Assembly (NCBI RefSeq): GCF_011057715.1
Contig: NZ_LNGH01000011.1
Span: forward strand, 53,239 to 117,238
DNA from: Marinitoga sp. 38H-ov
GTDB lineage: Bacteria; Thermotogota; Thermotogae; Petrotogales; Petrotogaceae
Direction: 5' to 3'
DNA: 64,000 nt
Position numbers and translations under genes: made by a program
Part shown: positions 48,788 through 57,968 of the stretch, one piece after another
Position numbering within the stretch: position 1 is the first letter of the stretch
How the letters are laid out: every line of letters starts with the position of its first letter
The notes under the pieces: generated by a model
Told to the model about the DNA's origin: nothing
Seen by the model: only the letters and a program-made list of their open reading frames with translations
Databases searched by the model: none

Positions 48788-49598
48788 TTCTAGAGAATGG
48801 ATTGAAAAAAGCGAATATTTAAATGAAGATTTTGAATTATTTAATGGTTATTCAACATACGAAACAATACGAACATATAATAAAAATGTTTTTGGACTAA
48901 GATTGCATTATGAAAGATTAAAAAAATCCGCGATGTTTTTAGGACTTGAAGTTCCAGAATATGATAAATTAAAAGACAATATTGAATTTGGAATAAATAA
49001 ATTAAATTATCAAAATGATGTCAGAATAAAAATTTTAATAAATAAATATACTTCTAAATTTAAATCATTCTATGCTTTTTTAGAACCGATTTATGAATAT
49101 GAGGAATTAAAAGAAAGCGGTGTCGTTCTTACAATTTCTAGAGAAAGAAAACCAAAAAATCCTGTTATTCCATATTATGTAAAAACAAGTTTAAATGGTT
49201 ATAGCTTATATTTAAGACAAAAATATAACGCATACTATGATGCTGTTGTATTAAATGAATTTGGATATGTAACCGAAGGTACTAAATCAAATATTTTTAT
49301 TGTAACTGCAGGAGTAATAACCACTCCTCCGCTTTCTGCTGGAATACTGCCAGGAATAACGCGAAAAGTTATTATAGATTTAATAGAAAGTTTTAATATG
49401 GATTTTGAAGAGAGAAATATAGAAGTTTGGGAATTACTTTCTGCAGATGAAGTTTTTTTAACCCATACTAGTGTTGGTATTATACCTGTTAGAAGAATAG
49501 TTCCTAACTTTACTTTTAACGCCCCTGGAATAACTACTGAAATGTTGATGAATTACTGGAAAGATTTTATTATAGATAATAATGAATATTGGGAGTAA
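48777..49598 (+). CDS. Class IV PLP aminotransferase / 4-amino-4-deoxychorismate lyase-like
   Basis: A 273-residue fold-type IV PLP enzyme. The PLP lysine is in YYVKTSLNGYSLYLRQ; VTEGTKSNIFIV and the phosphate-binding AGILPGITRKVI follow, and DEVFLTHTSVGIIPV closes. The family includes PabC (folate), branched-chain and D-amino acid aminotransferases. The size and the ETIRTYNKNVFGLRLHYERL opening fit PabC or a related small enzyme. No pabA/pabB is near. It overlaps mtaB by 11 bases. Confidence 0.87.
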   Translation: MFYNSREWIEKSEYLNEDFELFNGYSTYETIRTYNKNVFGLRLHYERLKKSAMFLGLEVPEYDKLKDNIEFGINKLNYQNDVRIKILINKYTSKFKSFYAFLEPIYEYEELKESGVVLTISRERKPKNPVIPYYVKTSLNGYSLYLRQKYNAYYDAVVLNEFGYVTEGTKSNIFIVTAGVITTPPLSAGILPGITRKVIIDLIESFNMDFEERNIEVWELLSADEVFLTHTSVGIIPVRRIVPNFTFNAPGITTEMLMNYWKDFIIDNNEYWE

Positions 49599-49599
49599 A

Positions 49600-49899
49600 A
49601 TGAGAGATATCAATGACATTTTTAAAGAAATAAGTAAAAAGAATAATATACTAAAAAAAGTTTTATTATTAAATGATTTAAAGAATATTGTTAATAATAT
49701 TTTAGAAAAATACGGATTAACCTCAGTGGAGGTGGTTAATATTGATATAAAAACCTCCACACTTTTTTTGTATGTTGAAAATAATTATATTAAACAAGAA
49801 ATTTTATTTAAAAAAGGTAGTTTGTTAAAAGACATTAATAAAAACTTGATTAATGACAAGATAAAATACATAAAATTTACCGGAGGTGCAAACAAATGA
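49600..49899 (+). CDS. DUF721/DciA-like protein upstream of gyrB
   Basis: A 99-residue protein. The middle, VVNIDIKTSTLFLYVENNYIKQEILFKKGSLL, matches the DciA/DUF721 pattern of a beta strand pair followed by a helix that reads ...L...L...IN. DciA loads the replicative helicase, and a DUF721 gene just before gyrB is a common arrangement. The start at 49600 has GGGAG properly spaced; an earlier in-frame ATG at 49582 sits inside the previous gene. Its stop overlaps the gyrB start. Similarity is weak, so the call is tentative. Confidence 0.6.
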   Translation: MRDINDIFKEISKKNNILKKVLLLNDLKNIVNNILEKYGLTSVEVVNIDIKTSTLFLYVENNYIKQEILFKKGSLLKDINKNLINDKIKYIKFTGGANK

Positions 49900-51815
49900 A
49901 TCAATATTCACAAGAAAATATTAAAGTTTTAAAGGGATTAGAACCTGTAAGAAAAAGACCTGGTATGTATATAGGTTCTATAGGAAAAGCTGGATTAAAT
50001 CATCTAGTATATGAAATAGTTGATAATAGTGTAGATGAATATATGAATGGTTTTTGTTCAAAAATAATTGTAAAAATTAATGAAGATGATTCTATAGAGG
50101 TAATGGATAACGGTAGAGGTATTCCAGTTGGTCCACATCCTACCGAAAAAAAAGATACATTAGAAGTAGTATTTACAACTCTTCATGCGGGGGGTAAATT
50201 TGATAGTGCCACGTATAAAATAAGTGGTGGATTGCATGGAGTAGGCGCTTCTGTTGTTAACGCATTATCAGAATATTTAGAAGTATGGGTTTATAGAAAT
50301 GGTAAAATTTATTATCAAAAATATTCTAGAGGAAATAGACTTACTGATGTAGAAATATTAGGTGAGACTAATAAAACAGGTACTTATATTAAATTTAAAC
50401 CAGATTCAGAAATTTTTGAAAATGGCGACATAGAAGTTGAAGGGCAAATCATTGAAAATAGATTAAGAGAATTAGCATTTTTAAACCCAGGCTTAGAAAT
50501 TGAATTCATAGATGGAAAAAGAAATAAAAAAAATAACTTTAAATATGAAAATGGAATTTCAGAATTTTTAGACTTTTTAGTAAAAAGAAATAAAAAAAAT
50601 CCTATTCATGATATACCTATTTTTGGTAAAGGGGCTGTAAAAAATCCTCGAAAAGGTTATTCAGATATTATTGTTGAATTTTCAATGATGTATACGAGAA
50701 ATGATTTCCCGCATATATATAGCTATGTTAACAATATAAGAACTATAGAAGGCGGCGAGCATGAATCTGCTTTTAAATCTACTTTAACTAGAATAATTAA
50801 CGATTATGCTAAATCTCATGGATTTTTAAAAGAAAAAGAAGAGAATTTCACCGGGGAAGATGTAAGAGAAGGATTAATTGCTATACTTAGTGTTAAACTT
50901 CCTGATCCAGTATTCGAAGGACAAACAAAAGCTAAATTAGGTAGTAAAGAAGTAAGAACTGCAGTAAATGATGTTTTATCAGAATATTTAATAAAATATC
51001 TTGATTCTCATCCAAAAGATACTAAAATGATTTTTGAAAGAATAAAAGAAGCTGCAAGAGCAAGAATAAATGCCAGAAAGGCAAGAGATAAAGTAAAAAG
51101 AAAATCAATATTTGAAAATTCCCCTCTTCCTGGAAAATTGGCTGATTGTACATCAACAAATTTAGATGAAACAGAATTATTTATAGTAGAAGGAAATTCC
51201 GCAGGAGGAAATGCTAAATCAGCAAGAGATAGAAATTTTCAAGCAATTTTGCCACTTAGAGGTAAAATTATAAATGTTGAAAAACATGATATTGAAAGAC
51301 TTTTAAAAAACGAACAAGTATCTAATATAATATCAGCTATTGGAACTGGGATTGGTGATAATTTTAATATAGATAAACTACGATATGGTAAAATAATTAT
51401 AATGACTGATGCTGATGTTGACGGGGCCCATATTAGAACACTATTATTAGCTCTTTTCTTTAGATTTATGCCAGAATTAATAAAAGCGGGAAGAATTTAT
51501 GCAGCACAACCACCATTATATAAATTTAAATCTGGAAAATTTGAAAAATATTTATACACAGATGAAGAATTGGAGGCTATGAAAAAAGAGTATCCTAAAT
51601 ATACGTTACAAAGATATAAAGGTTTGGGTGAAATGAATGCTGATCAATTATGGGAAACTACTATGAATCCAGAAAAAAGAAAATTATTAAAAATCAATAT
51701 TGAAGATTTAGTTGAGACTGAGGAAATTTTAGAAATATTAATGGGGAGCGATCCCTCTGCAAGAAGAGAGTTCATTGAAGAACATGCATTGAAGATTAAG
51801 GAGTTAGATATATAA
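49896..51815 (+). CDS. gyrB: DNA gyrase subunit B
   Basis: A 639-residue ATPase subunit of gyrase. GHKL motifs: YEIVDNSVDEYMNG, DNGRGIPVG and GGLHGVGASVVNALS; the topoisomerase/Toprim part shows EGNSAGGNAKSARDR, PLRGKIINVEK and MTDADVDGAHI. The short form without the E. coli-type 170-residue insertion. CGGAGGTG precedes the ATG. First large gene of the division operon, with the FtsQ-like gene starting right at its stop. Confidence 0.98.
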   Translation: MNQYSQENIKVLKGLEPVRKRPGMYIGSIGKAGLNHLVYEIVDNSVDEYMNGFCSKIIVKINEDDSIEVMDNGRGIPVGPHPTEKKDTLEVVFTTLHAGGKFDSATYKISGGLHGVGASVVNALSEYLEVWVYRNGKIYYQKYSRGNRLTDVEILGETNKTGTYIKFKPDSEIFENGDIEVEGQIIENRLRELAFLNPGLEIEFIDGKRNKKNNFKYENGISEFLDFLVKRNKKNPIHDIPIFGKGAVKNPRKGYSDIIVEFSMMYTRNDFPHIYSYVNNIRTIEGGEHESAFKSTLTRIINDYAKSHGFLKEKEENFTGEDVREGLIAILSVKLPDPVFEGQTKAKLGSKEVRTAVNDVLSEYLIKYLDSHPKDTKMIFERIKEAARARINARKARDKVKRKSIFENSPLPGKLADCTSTNLDETELFIVEGNSAGGNAKSARDRNFQAILPLRGKIINVEKHDIERLLKNEQVSNIISAIGTGIGDNFNIDKLRYGKIIIMTDADVDGAHIRTLLLALFFRFMPELIKAGRIYAAQPPLYKFKSGKFEKYLYTDEELEAMKKEYPKYTLQRYKGLGEMNADQLWETTMNPEKRKLLKINIEDLVETEEILEILMGSDPSARREFIEEHALKIKELDI

Positions 51816-52286
51816 ATGAGTTCTACTCAAAAATTGTTATTTTTAATTACAATTTTATATATATTTACTCTATTATATTCTGTTTTTACTATTTTTATTA
51901 CAAATGGAGATTATAAAAAAAATATTTTATTAACAGAACAACCTATCTGTGTGGTAAAATTTAATGAAAGATATATACTTTTAAATAAAAATACCATTAT
52001 TTTTAAAATATCTGATATACCTATTATTGGTTATCCAATTGTTAATATAAATGATTATTATAAATATAAAAATGAAATTGCAAAATTATCATTAAATGAA
52101 CTTAATTATATTTCTAAAATAGATTTTAAAAATAAAACTTTATATATTAATCCAAATTATATTGTTTTTTTCAATTCTTGGAATAATGTTGTAGATTTTT
52201 TTGAAAATATAATAAATGAATTAAAAACAAACGAACCGGGGAAATATATTCTTCTCTCTGGAGGTAATTTGATAAGTGCTTATTAG
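51816..52286 (+). CDS. Short FtsQ/DivIB-like membrane protein (tentative)
   Basis: A 156-residue protein with a short cytoplasmic start, one membrane helix (about residues 8-28) and an extracytoplasmic part of about 125 residues. Its location directly before ftsA and ftsZ is where ftsQ usually stands. The end, YISKIDFKNKTLYINPNYIVFF followed by a helix and EPGKYILLSGGNLI, resembles the beta domain of FtsQ. It is only about 60 per cent of a normal FtsQ length, with no recognisable POTRA domain. The ATG immediately follows the gyrB stop. The identification rests on context and weak similarity. Confidence 0.5.
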   Translation: MSSTQKLLFLITILYIFTLLYSVFTIFITNGDYKKNILLTEQPICVVKFNERYILLNKNTIIFKISDIPIIGYPIVNINDYYKYKNEIAKLSLNELNYISKIDFKNKTLYINPNYIVFFNSWNNVVDFFENIINELKTNEPGKYILLSGGNLISAY

Positions 52287-52296
52287 GAGGGATAAA

Positions 52297-53610
52297 ATGG
52301 CCAAAAAGGTTATTTATGCAATCGATGTTGGAAATTATTTTATAAAAGGTATTGCATTAGAGGGAAATAGAGGTAATTATACTTTAATTTCAAAAACTGT
52401 TGAAAGAGCAGAAGGTATAATAAAGGGACAAATTCAAGATGTGAAATCCTTAAGAAGAAAAATAGAAAATGTTATTTACTCACTAGAAACCGATATAAAT
52501 AATAAGTCAAAAGAAATAGAAATTATTTTATCATATGCAACAAATGAATTAAAAATTTCAAGAGAAAGCTATACTTTAGAATTTTCTGAACCTAAAGAAA
52601 TAACTGAAGGAGATTTAGAAAAAATTAAATCTAATATTCAACAAAAATATTCTGAGCAAAATAGAGAAGTATTAGATATTAAATTTGTTAATTTTGAAGT
52701 AGACGATAAAAAAGTAAAAAATCCTGTTGCTTTTGTAGCAAATTTTAATCTAAATGCCATTATTAATGTAGTTTGGGTTCCAGAAAACTCTTTTGCTCCA
52801 ATAAGGAATACTATAAAAAATTTAATAGAAGGAGAAATTCCTATATATGATTCTACATTAGCTGCTTCATATGGAGTTACAAATACTTCTGACAGAAATT
52901 TGGGTGTTGGAATAATTGACTTAGGACACTCTAAAGCTAGAATGCTTATTTTCAAAGATGGAATACCAAAATTTTATTTAGATTTTGAAGTTGGAATGGA
53001 ATATGTTTTAAAAGACATTATTAATGTTTTAAAAACTTCAGAAAAGGAAGCTTTAAGATTATTAGAAGAACAAGCTGTGTGTTTACAAGATACTAAAGCT
53101 GTAAAAAAAGTGGATTATTTAAGTTTAATTGGAGATCATTATGAGTACACAACTCAAAATCTACTTAATAAAATAGTTTTTGCTAGAACACGAGAAATCA
53201 TTAATAAATTAAATAGTGATCTTGCAAAGTTAGAATATGAAAACACCTTGGAAATATCCGGAGGATTGCAAGCTGGTGTTGTTCATACTGGTGGTGGTGC
53301 AAGAATTAAAAATATTGAAAAAACTATTTCTGATTTTATGGGTTCTCAAACAAGATTAGGAATTGCTGCGAATAATAGTAATAATTTTATTATCGATAAT
53401 GCCGACGAATTATATAAAGATCCTATGTTTGCACCTATAATTGGAACTTTAAATTTATACTTTAGTGGTATAAATATTCCTAAAATTTATATTGAAGATT
53501 CTAAAATATCTAATGAAGAAAATTATATTGAAGAAAAACATGAAAAAAAAGGTGGCTTCTTTTCAAAGCTAGGGAGAATCCTTTTAGGAGGTAATGAGGA
53601 TGCCATTTAA
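52297..53610 (+). CDS. ftsA: Cell division protein FtsA
   Basis: A 437-residue actin-like protein that ties FtsZ to the membrane. ATP-binding motifs: AIDVGNYFIKGIAL, GIIDLGHSKARM and GVVHTGGGARIKN. The C terminus GGFFSKLGRILLGG is an amphipathic membrane-targeting helix. The start at 52297 has AGGAGGG upstream; the earlier in-frame codon at 52276 is within the previous gene. It overlaps ftsZ by 11 bases. Confidence 0.96.
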   Translation: MAKKVIYAIDVGNYFIKGIALEGNRGNYTLISKTVERAEGIIKGQIQDVKSLRRKIENVIYSLETDINNKSKEIEIILSYATNELKISRESYTLEFSEPKEITEGDLEKIKSNIQQKYSEQNREVLDIKFVNFEVDDKKVKNPVAFVANFNLNAIINVVWVPENSFAPIRNTIKNLIEGEIPIYDSTLAASYGVTNTSDRNLGVGIIDLGHSKARMLIFKDGIPKFYLDFEVGMEYVLKDIINVLKTSEKEALRLLEEQAVCLQDTKAVKKVDYLSLIGDHYEYTTQNLLNKIVFARTREIINKLNSDLAKLEYENTLEISGGLQAGVVHTGGGARIKNIEKTISDFMGSQTRLGIAANNSNNFIIDNADELYKDPMFAPIIGTLNLYFSGINIPKIYIEDSKISNEENYIEEKHEKKGGFFSKLGRILLGGNEDAI

Positions 53611-54712
53611 TTTGCCAATAGATAATGAATCAAAAGAAATGTTTCATAAAAGACCTAAATATGTTATTAAAGTAATAGGAGTTGGTGGTGCCGGAAATAA
53701 CGCAATTGAAAGAATGGTACGACTTGGAGTTTCAGATGTTGATTTAATAGCTGCTAATACTGATGTTCAAGTTTTAGAATCTAGTAGTGCAAAATTCAAA
53801 CTACAGTTAGGTAAAGAATTAACAAGAGGATTAGGTGCTGGTGGAAATCCTGAAAAAGGTGAAAAAGCTGCTGAAGAAAGCATTGATGAAATAAGAGAAA
53901 TGATTCAAGGTACAGATCTTTTATTTATCACTGCAGGTTTAGGCGGAGGAACAGGAACTGGTGCAGCTCCTGTTATTGCAAGAATTGCCAGAGAATTAGG
54001 GATATTAACAGTTGCTGTTGTAACAATACCCTTTCACTTTGAAGGTTCAACAAAACAAAAAATTGCTAATGGCGGTTTAAACAAACTAAAACCATATGTC
54101 GATACTTTAATTAAAATATCTAATGATAAATTATTAGAAGAAAATGACGATATACCTATTAGACAAGCTTTTGCAAAAGCTGATGATATTTTATATCAAG
54201 GTATAACTGGAATTTCAGACTTGATTACAAAAAAAGGACTTGTAAATACCGATTTCGCTGATGTTGAATCAGTACTTAAAAGAAGAGGATCTGCAATGCT
54301 AGGTATAGGTTGGGGAAAAGGATCTAATAAAGCTGAAGAAGCTGCTAAAAACGCCTTAAATTCAAAATTTTTAGAAAATTCTGTTCAAAATGCAACAGCT
54401 GCTTTAGTAAATGTTTCAGGTAAAAATCCAACTTTAAAAGATTTAAAAGTAGTTACATCAATCCTACATTCATATTCTACCGACGAAGTAAATTTAAAAT
54501 ATGGTATTACCGAAGTTGATGATATGCAACCCGATGAATTAAAAGTAACTATAGTTGCTGCAGGATATAATAAAATATTAAATGAGTATGATGGTGAAAA
54601 TATTTATGAAATCCCTGCTGTATATAGATTATTTGGTAATAATATACTCAATGAAGAAAAAATTAAATTAGAAAAATATTTAGAGGCTCAACAAAATGAT
54701 TATGAAGAATAG
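53600..54712 (+). CDS. ftsZ: Cell division protein FtsZ
   Basis: A 370-residue tubulin-like GTPase forming the division ring. [14 protein letters not shown] and the tubulin signature [13 protein letters not shown] are present; [15 protein letters not shown] is the T7 synergy loop with its catalytic Asp. The C-terminal tail [12 protein letters not shown] looks like the conserved peptide that binds FtsA, but it is followed by about 20 extra charged residues. The start at 53600 is chosen for AGGAGG spacing; another ATG is at 53594. Overlaps the ATPase gene downstream by 17 bases. Confidence 0.97.
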   Translation: MPFNLPIDNESKEMFHKRPKYVIKVIGVGGAGNNAIERMVRLGVSDVDLIAANTDVQVLESSSAKFKLQLGKELTRGLGAGGNPEKGEKAAEESIDEIREMIQGTDLLFITAGLGGGTGTGAAPVIARIARELGILTVAVVTIPFHFEGSTKQKIANGGLNKLKPYVDTLIKISNDKLLEENDDIPIRQAFAKADDILYQGITGISDLITKKGLVNTDFADVESVLKRRGSAMLGIGWGKGSNKAEEAAKNALNSKFLENSVQNATAALVNVSGKNPTLKDLKVVTSILHSYSTDEVNLKYGITEVDDMQPDELKVTIVAAGYNKILNEYDGENIYEIPAVYRLFGNNILNEEKIKLEKYLEAQQNDYEE

Positions 54713-55820
54713 AATTTCCGAATTAGCAACTAAACAATTATTTACTAATTGTATTGTTAAAGATAATTCAATATCAAGTACATATAAAATTAACCTTTTT
54801 GAGAAATACCTAAAGTTATTATTAGAAGATAAGGTTACTGACTTACATTTTTCTATACAAAATAATTTTGGAATTATTTCTTATAGATATAATACAATGC
54901 TTATAGAATATGAAAAATTACCATTAGAAGATTATAATAAAATTATTACTAAGATTCAAATATTATCTGGAATTGACATTATCAATGATAGGGATCCGGC
55001 AGATGGGTCCTTTACTTTTTATGATAATAGATTTAGAGTTTCTATGATTAGAGATTTTGAAGGGATAAATTGCGTAATTAGAAAATTAAAAACTATTTCA
55101 GATTTAAAAAATTTAAATTATTCAAATATTTTTTTGAATTATGTTGAAAAAATATTAAATATGAACCATGGACTAATACTATTTTCAGGGCCAACTGGTA
55201 GTGGGAAAACTACTGCTTTGGCATATTTATTAATTAACATTTTAAAAAAAGAACCTAAAAAAATTATTACTATAGAAAATCCTATTGAATATAAAATTCC
55301 TAAAATAGAACAAATTGAAATTAATAATGATTCAAAAAAAACTTCTATAATAAAAAACATATTAAGACATGATCCCGATATTATTATGACTGGAGAAATT
55401 AGAACAAAAGAAATTGCTGATATTACTATTGAATCTGCTATGACAGGACATTTAGTTCTTTCCACAATACATGCTAATAATGTTTTTGGAGTTATTGAAA
55501 GACTTAAAAAAATGGGAATAATGGAATATGATATTTTAAATACTGTAAAGGTTATATTTAATCAAAGATTTGTAAAAATATTATGTGATTGTTATAAAGA
55601 CAAAAATAATAAAGGTTGTGAAAAATGTCGTTATACTGGATATATTAATATAACTCCTATTTTTGAAATTTTAGAAATAAATGAACATAGTAAAAAACAA
55701 ATAAAAAACAATGATATTATTAGCGATGAATATTATTATAATCCGCTTGAAGAAATCAAACAATTATATATAAAGGGGAAAATTTCTGATTCTGATTATA
55801 AATCATTATTAATGGGGTGA
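54696..55820 (+). CDS. GspE/PilB/PilT-type secretion ATPase
   Basis: A 374-residue hexameric ATPase of the type II secretion/type IV pilus class, cytoplasmic. Walker A is FSGPTGSGKTT, the Asp box TIENPIEYKI, Walker B region DPDIIMTGEIRTKE and the His box GHLVLSTIHANN. A cysteine motif CDCYKDKNNKGCEKC near the C terminus is the zinc finger of GspE/PilB, not of PilT. The usual PilB N1 domain is missing, making it compact. It overlaps ftsZ by 17 bases. No pilin or platform gene is near. Confidence 0.92.
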   Translation: MIMKNRISELATKQLFTNCIVKDNSISSTYKINLFEKYLKLLLEDKVTDLHFSIQNNFGIISYRYNTMLIEYEKLPLEDYNKIITKIQILSGIDIINDRDPADGSFTFYDNRFRVSMIRDFEGINCVIRKLKTISDLKNLNYSNIFLNYVEKILNMNHGLILFSGPTGSGKTTALAYLLINILKKEPKKIITIENPIEYKIPKIEQIEINNDSKKTSIIKNILRHDPDIIMTGEIRTKEIADITIESAMTGHLVLSTIHANNVFGVIERLKKMGIMEYDILNTVKVIFNQRFVKILCDCYKDKNNKGCEKCRYTGYINITPIFEILEINEHSKKQIKNNDIISDEYYYNPLEEIKQLYIKGKISDSDYKSLLMG

Positions 55821-55824
55821 AAAT

Positions 55825-57066
55825 ATGAAGTATCATAGTAAAAGTCCTGAAGAATGGGAAAATTATGATAAAAAGAAAAACAAAAATGATTCTTTAAAGA
55901 GTATTTTAAAAAGAAGACAAAAAGTAAATAATTTTATAATAATAATGATTTCTTCATTGACAATTGTTATGATACTATTATCAAAATACTATTTCCCAAG
56001 ATATAAGTTTTCATACTCAACAATGATATCTAGTGTTTCTATTTCATTAAATACATTAGATAATTATTATTTCCCTGATTCACTTAACATAAATGTAAGC
56101 ATGAATAATACTTCTTCAAAACACAAAAATATAGAAATATCAGATTTCAAATTTAATATATATAGAATTACTAATAATTCAAGTGAAACTTTTTATAAAT
56201 TTGAGTATTCTAAAATTATTAATTATGATTTAAATCCCCTAGAAATTAAAAAAATTTTTGATTTAGAAAAAATAAACCCTATATCTGAAATTAAACACGG
56301 TAATTATGTTATAGAAACATCTTTTAATTTTAATAATAAAAAAATTAAATTAAAAAAAGAATTTAATTATATACATTCTATTATTTATAATATATACTTA
56401 GAAAAAGATTTTTATTTAACTAATGAAAGGCCAAAAATATTTTTGGAAGCTATTAATTATTCTTCTGATGAAAAAAATATAAATATAATAGGAAAAATAC
56501 AAATTTTTAATAAAAAAAGAAAATTAATAAACGAAATTCCAATTAACTTTGGTTATACTTATTTAAAATCATTAGAAAAAAATGTCAATGAACTATATTT
56601 ACCACCTTTGGAAGATGACGTATATGAATTATATTTTGTCAATAAAGAATTAAATCAAGCCGTTTATATACCATTACCTATAACAAATAAAATCGAAAAA
56701 AAACTAACAAAAGTTAATCTAGCTATTGACACTTACCTTTTTTATCCTATAAATGAATTATTTCAAGGTGCCTTTTATATAGATAATTTAGATTTGAAAA
56801 ATAAAAGATTTCTTGAAATAGAAGGGTTTACTATAAGATTATTAAATATAGAAAATAATACACTTATATTTAATTATGAAAATAATGATATTAAAAGAAT
56901 TTATATTAATGAAGGTGGGAAAAGTTTAATACATTATATTTCAAAAGAACCACCTATTAAATTAAATATTCCCGGTAATTATAAATTAATCTTTTCTGTT
57001 AAATCAAACGAAAATGTAATAGAGAGAACTTTAGATTTATATGTTGGTCTTTCAAGGAGTGAATAA
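55825..57066 (+). CDS. Membrane-anchored protein of unknown function
   Basis: A 413-residue protein with a charged cytoplasmic N terminus (about 30 residues), one membrane helix (residues 36-54) and a large extracytoplasmic part of beta-strand character rich in Asn and Lys. I recognise no family. Repeated segments such as KLINEIPINFGYTYLKSLEKN and YELYFVNKELNQ suggest two or three immunoglobulin-like sandwiches. It follows the secretion ATPase by 4 bases and precedes the DUF5685 gene by 2 bases, so it is part of the division operon transcript. Confidence 0.7.
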   Translation: MKYHSKSPEEWENYDKKKNKNDSLKSILKRRQKVNNFIIIMISSLTIVMILLSKYYFPRYKFSYSTMISSVSISLNTLDNYYFPDSLNINVSMNNTSSKHKNIEISDFKFNIYRITNNSSETFYKFEYSKIINYDLNPLEIKKIFDLEKINPISEIKHGNYVIETSFNFNNKKIKLKKEFNYIHSIIYNIYLEKDFYLTNERPKIFLEAINYSSDEKNINIIGKIQIFNKKRKLINEIPINFGYTYLKSLEKNVNELYLPPLEDDVYELYFVNKELNQAVYIPLPITNKIEKKLTKVNLAIDTYLFYPINELFQGAFYIDNLDLKNKRFLEIEGFTIRLLNIENNTLIFNYENNDIKRIYINEGGKSLIHYISKEPPIKLNIPGNYKLIFSVKSNENVIERTLDLYVGLSRSE

Positions 57067-57068
57067 TT

Positions 57069-57959
57069 TTGTATGGATACATTTCGTTATACTTTAAACC
57101 AAATAAATATGAACAAATAAATTATATAAGCCATTATTGCTCTATGTGTCATTCATTAAAAAAAGAATTTGGAAATATGTATAGGATGTTTATTATAAGA
57201 GAAGTTTCTTTTTTTTCATTAATAAAAATAGAATTTAATAATAAAAAAATAAGGAAAATTAATTGTCCATGGGTCGGATTTAAGGAAAGATATGTTTATA
57301 ATGATTTAGAGGTATTTAAAGAATTTTCTTATTTAAACAACTTAATTATTTATGGAAAATTATATGATAAACTTTATGACTCTAATATGAGTAAATACAA
57401 AATACTTATTACGGGTTTACGAAAAAAGTTAATGAATTATTATGGATTAGATTTTATAATAAAATATGAAAGTATATTAGATAAGCAATTTGAAATAGAA
57501 AAAAATTATTTACCTTTAGAAGAATACTTTAAACCTTCTATAAATATTATAAAATTAATTTTAGAAAAACATGATTTAAATGTACCTGAAGAATTTAGTT
57601 TTTATGTAGGAACTTTATTGTACTTACTTGATGCAATATATGATTTCAACAAAGATATAAAGAAAAAAAATTTTAACCCAATATTTACAGTTTATAATAT
57701 AAATGATTTGCATAAATTACATAAAGAGGATAAAGAATTTTTAGATTTTATTATAGATTTTTCAATTAAAAAAATTATTAGTATATTAGAAAAATCTGAC
57801 ATTAAAAATAAACATTTTGCAAAAAAATTATTTTCTTTTAGTGCAATATATCATAAATCAAAAATTGATAAGTTGTTTCTTGAGAATGAATGTAAAAAAA
57901 AGGATATTAAATCAAATAACCTTTATCTAAATATTAGAAATAAAAAAGCCCCTTTATAA
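57069..57959 (+). CDS. DUF5685-like protein
   Basis: A 296-residue protein starting at a TTG codon (MYGYISLYFKPN) with AAGGAG about 10 bases upstream. The segment YISHYCSMCHSLKKEFGNMYRM matches the YC-x2-C(H)-x-LG-xxYG pattern of DUF5685, usually a metal- or substrate-binding site near the N terminus. The rest is helical with charged repeats (LDAIYDFNKDIKKKNFNP). Function unknown. It ends at the shared terminator and is the last gene of the long rightward operon. Confidence 0.65.
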   Translation: MYGYISLYFKPNKYEQINYISHYCSMCHSLKKEFGNMYRMFIIREVSFFSLIKIEFNNKKIRKINCPWVGFKERYVYNDLEVFKEFSYLNNLIIYGKLYDKLYDSNMSKYKILITGLRKKLMNYYGLDFIIKYESILDKQFEIEKNYLPLEEYFKPSINIIKLILEKHDLNVPEEFSFYVGTLLYLLDAIYDFNKDIKKKNFNPIFTVYNINDLHKLHKEDKEFLDFIIDFSIKKIISILEKSDIKNKHFAKKLFSFSAIYHKSKIDKLFLENECKKKDIKSNNLYLNIRNKKAPL

Positions 57960-57968
57960 CAAGGGGCT
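57947..57968. terminator. Bidirectional terminator between convergent operons
   Basis: AGCCCCTT (57947-57954) pairs with AAGGGGCT (57961-57968); preceding A run and following T-rich bases. Both flanking stop codons lie in or next to the stem. Confidence 0.85.
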
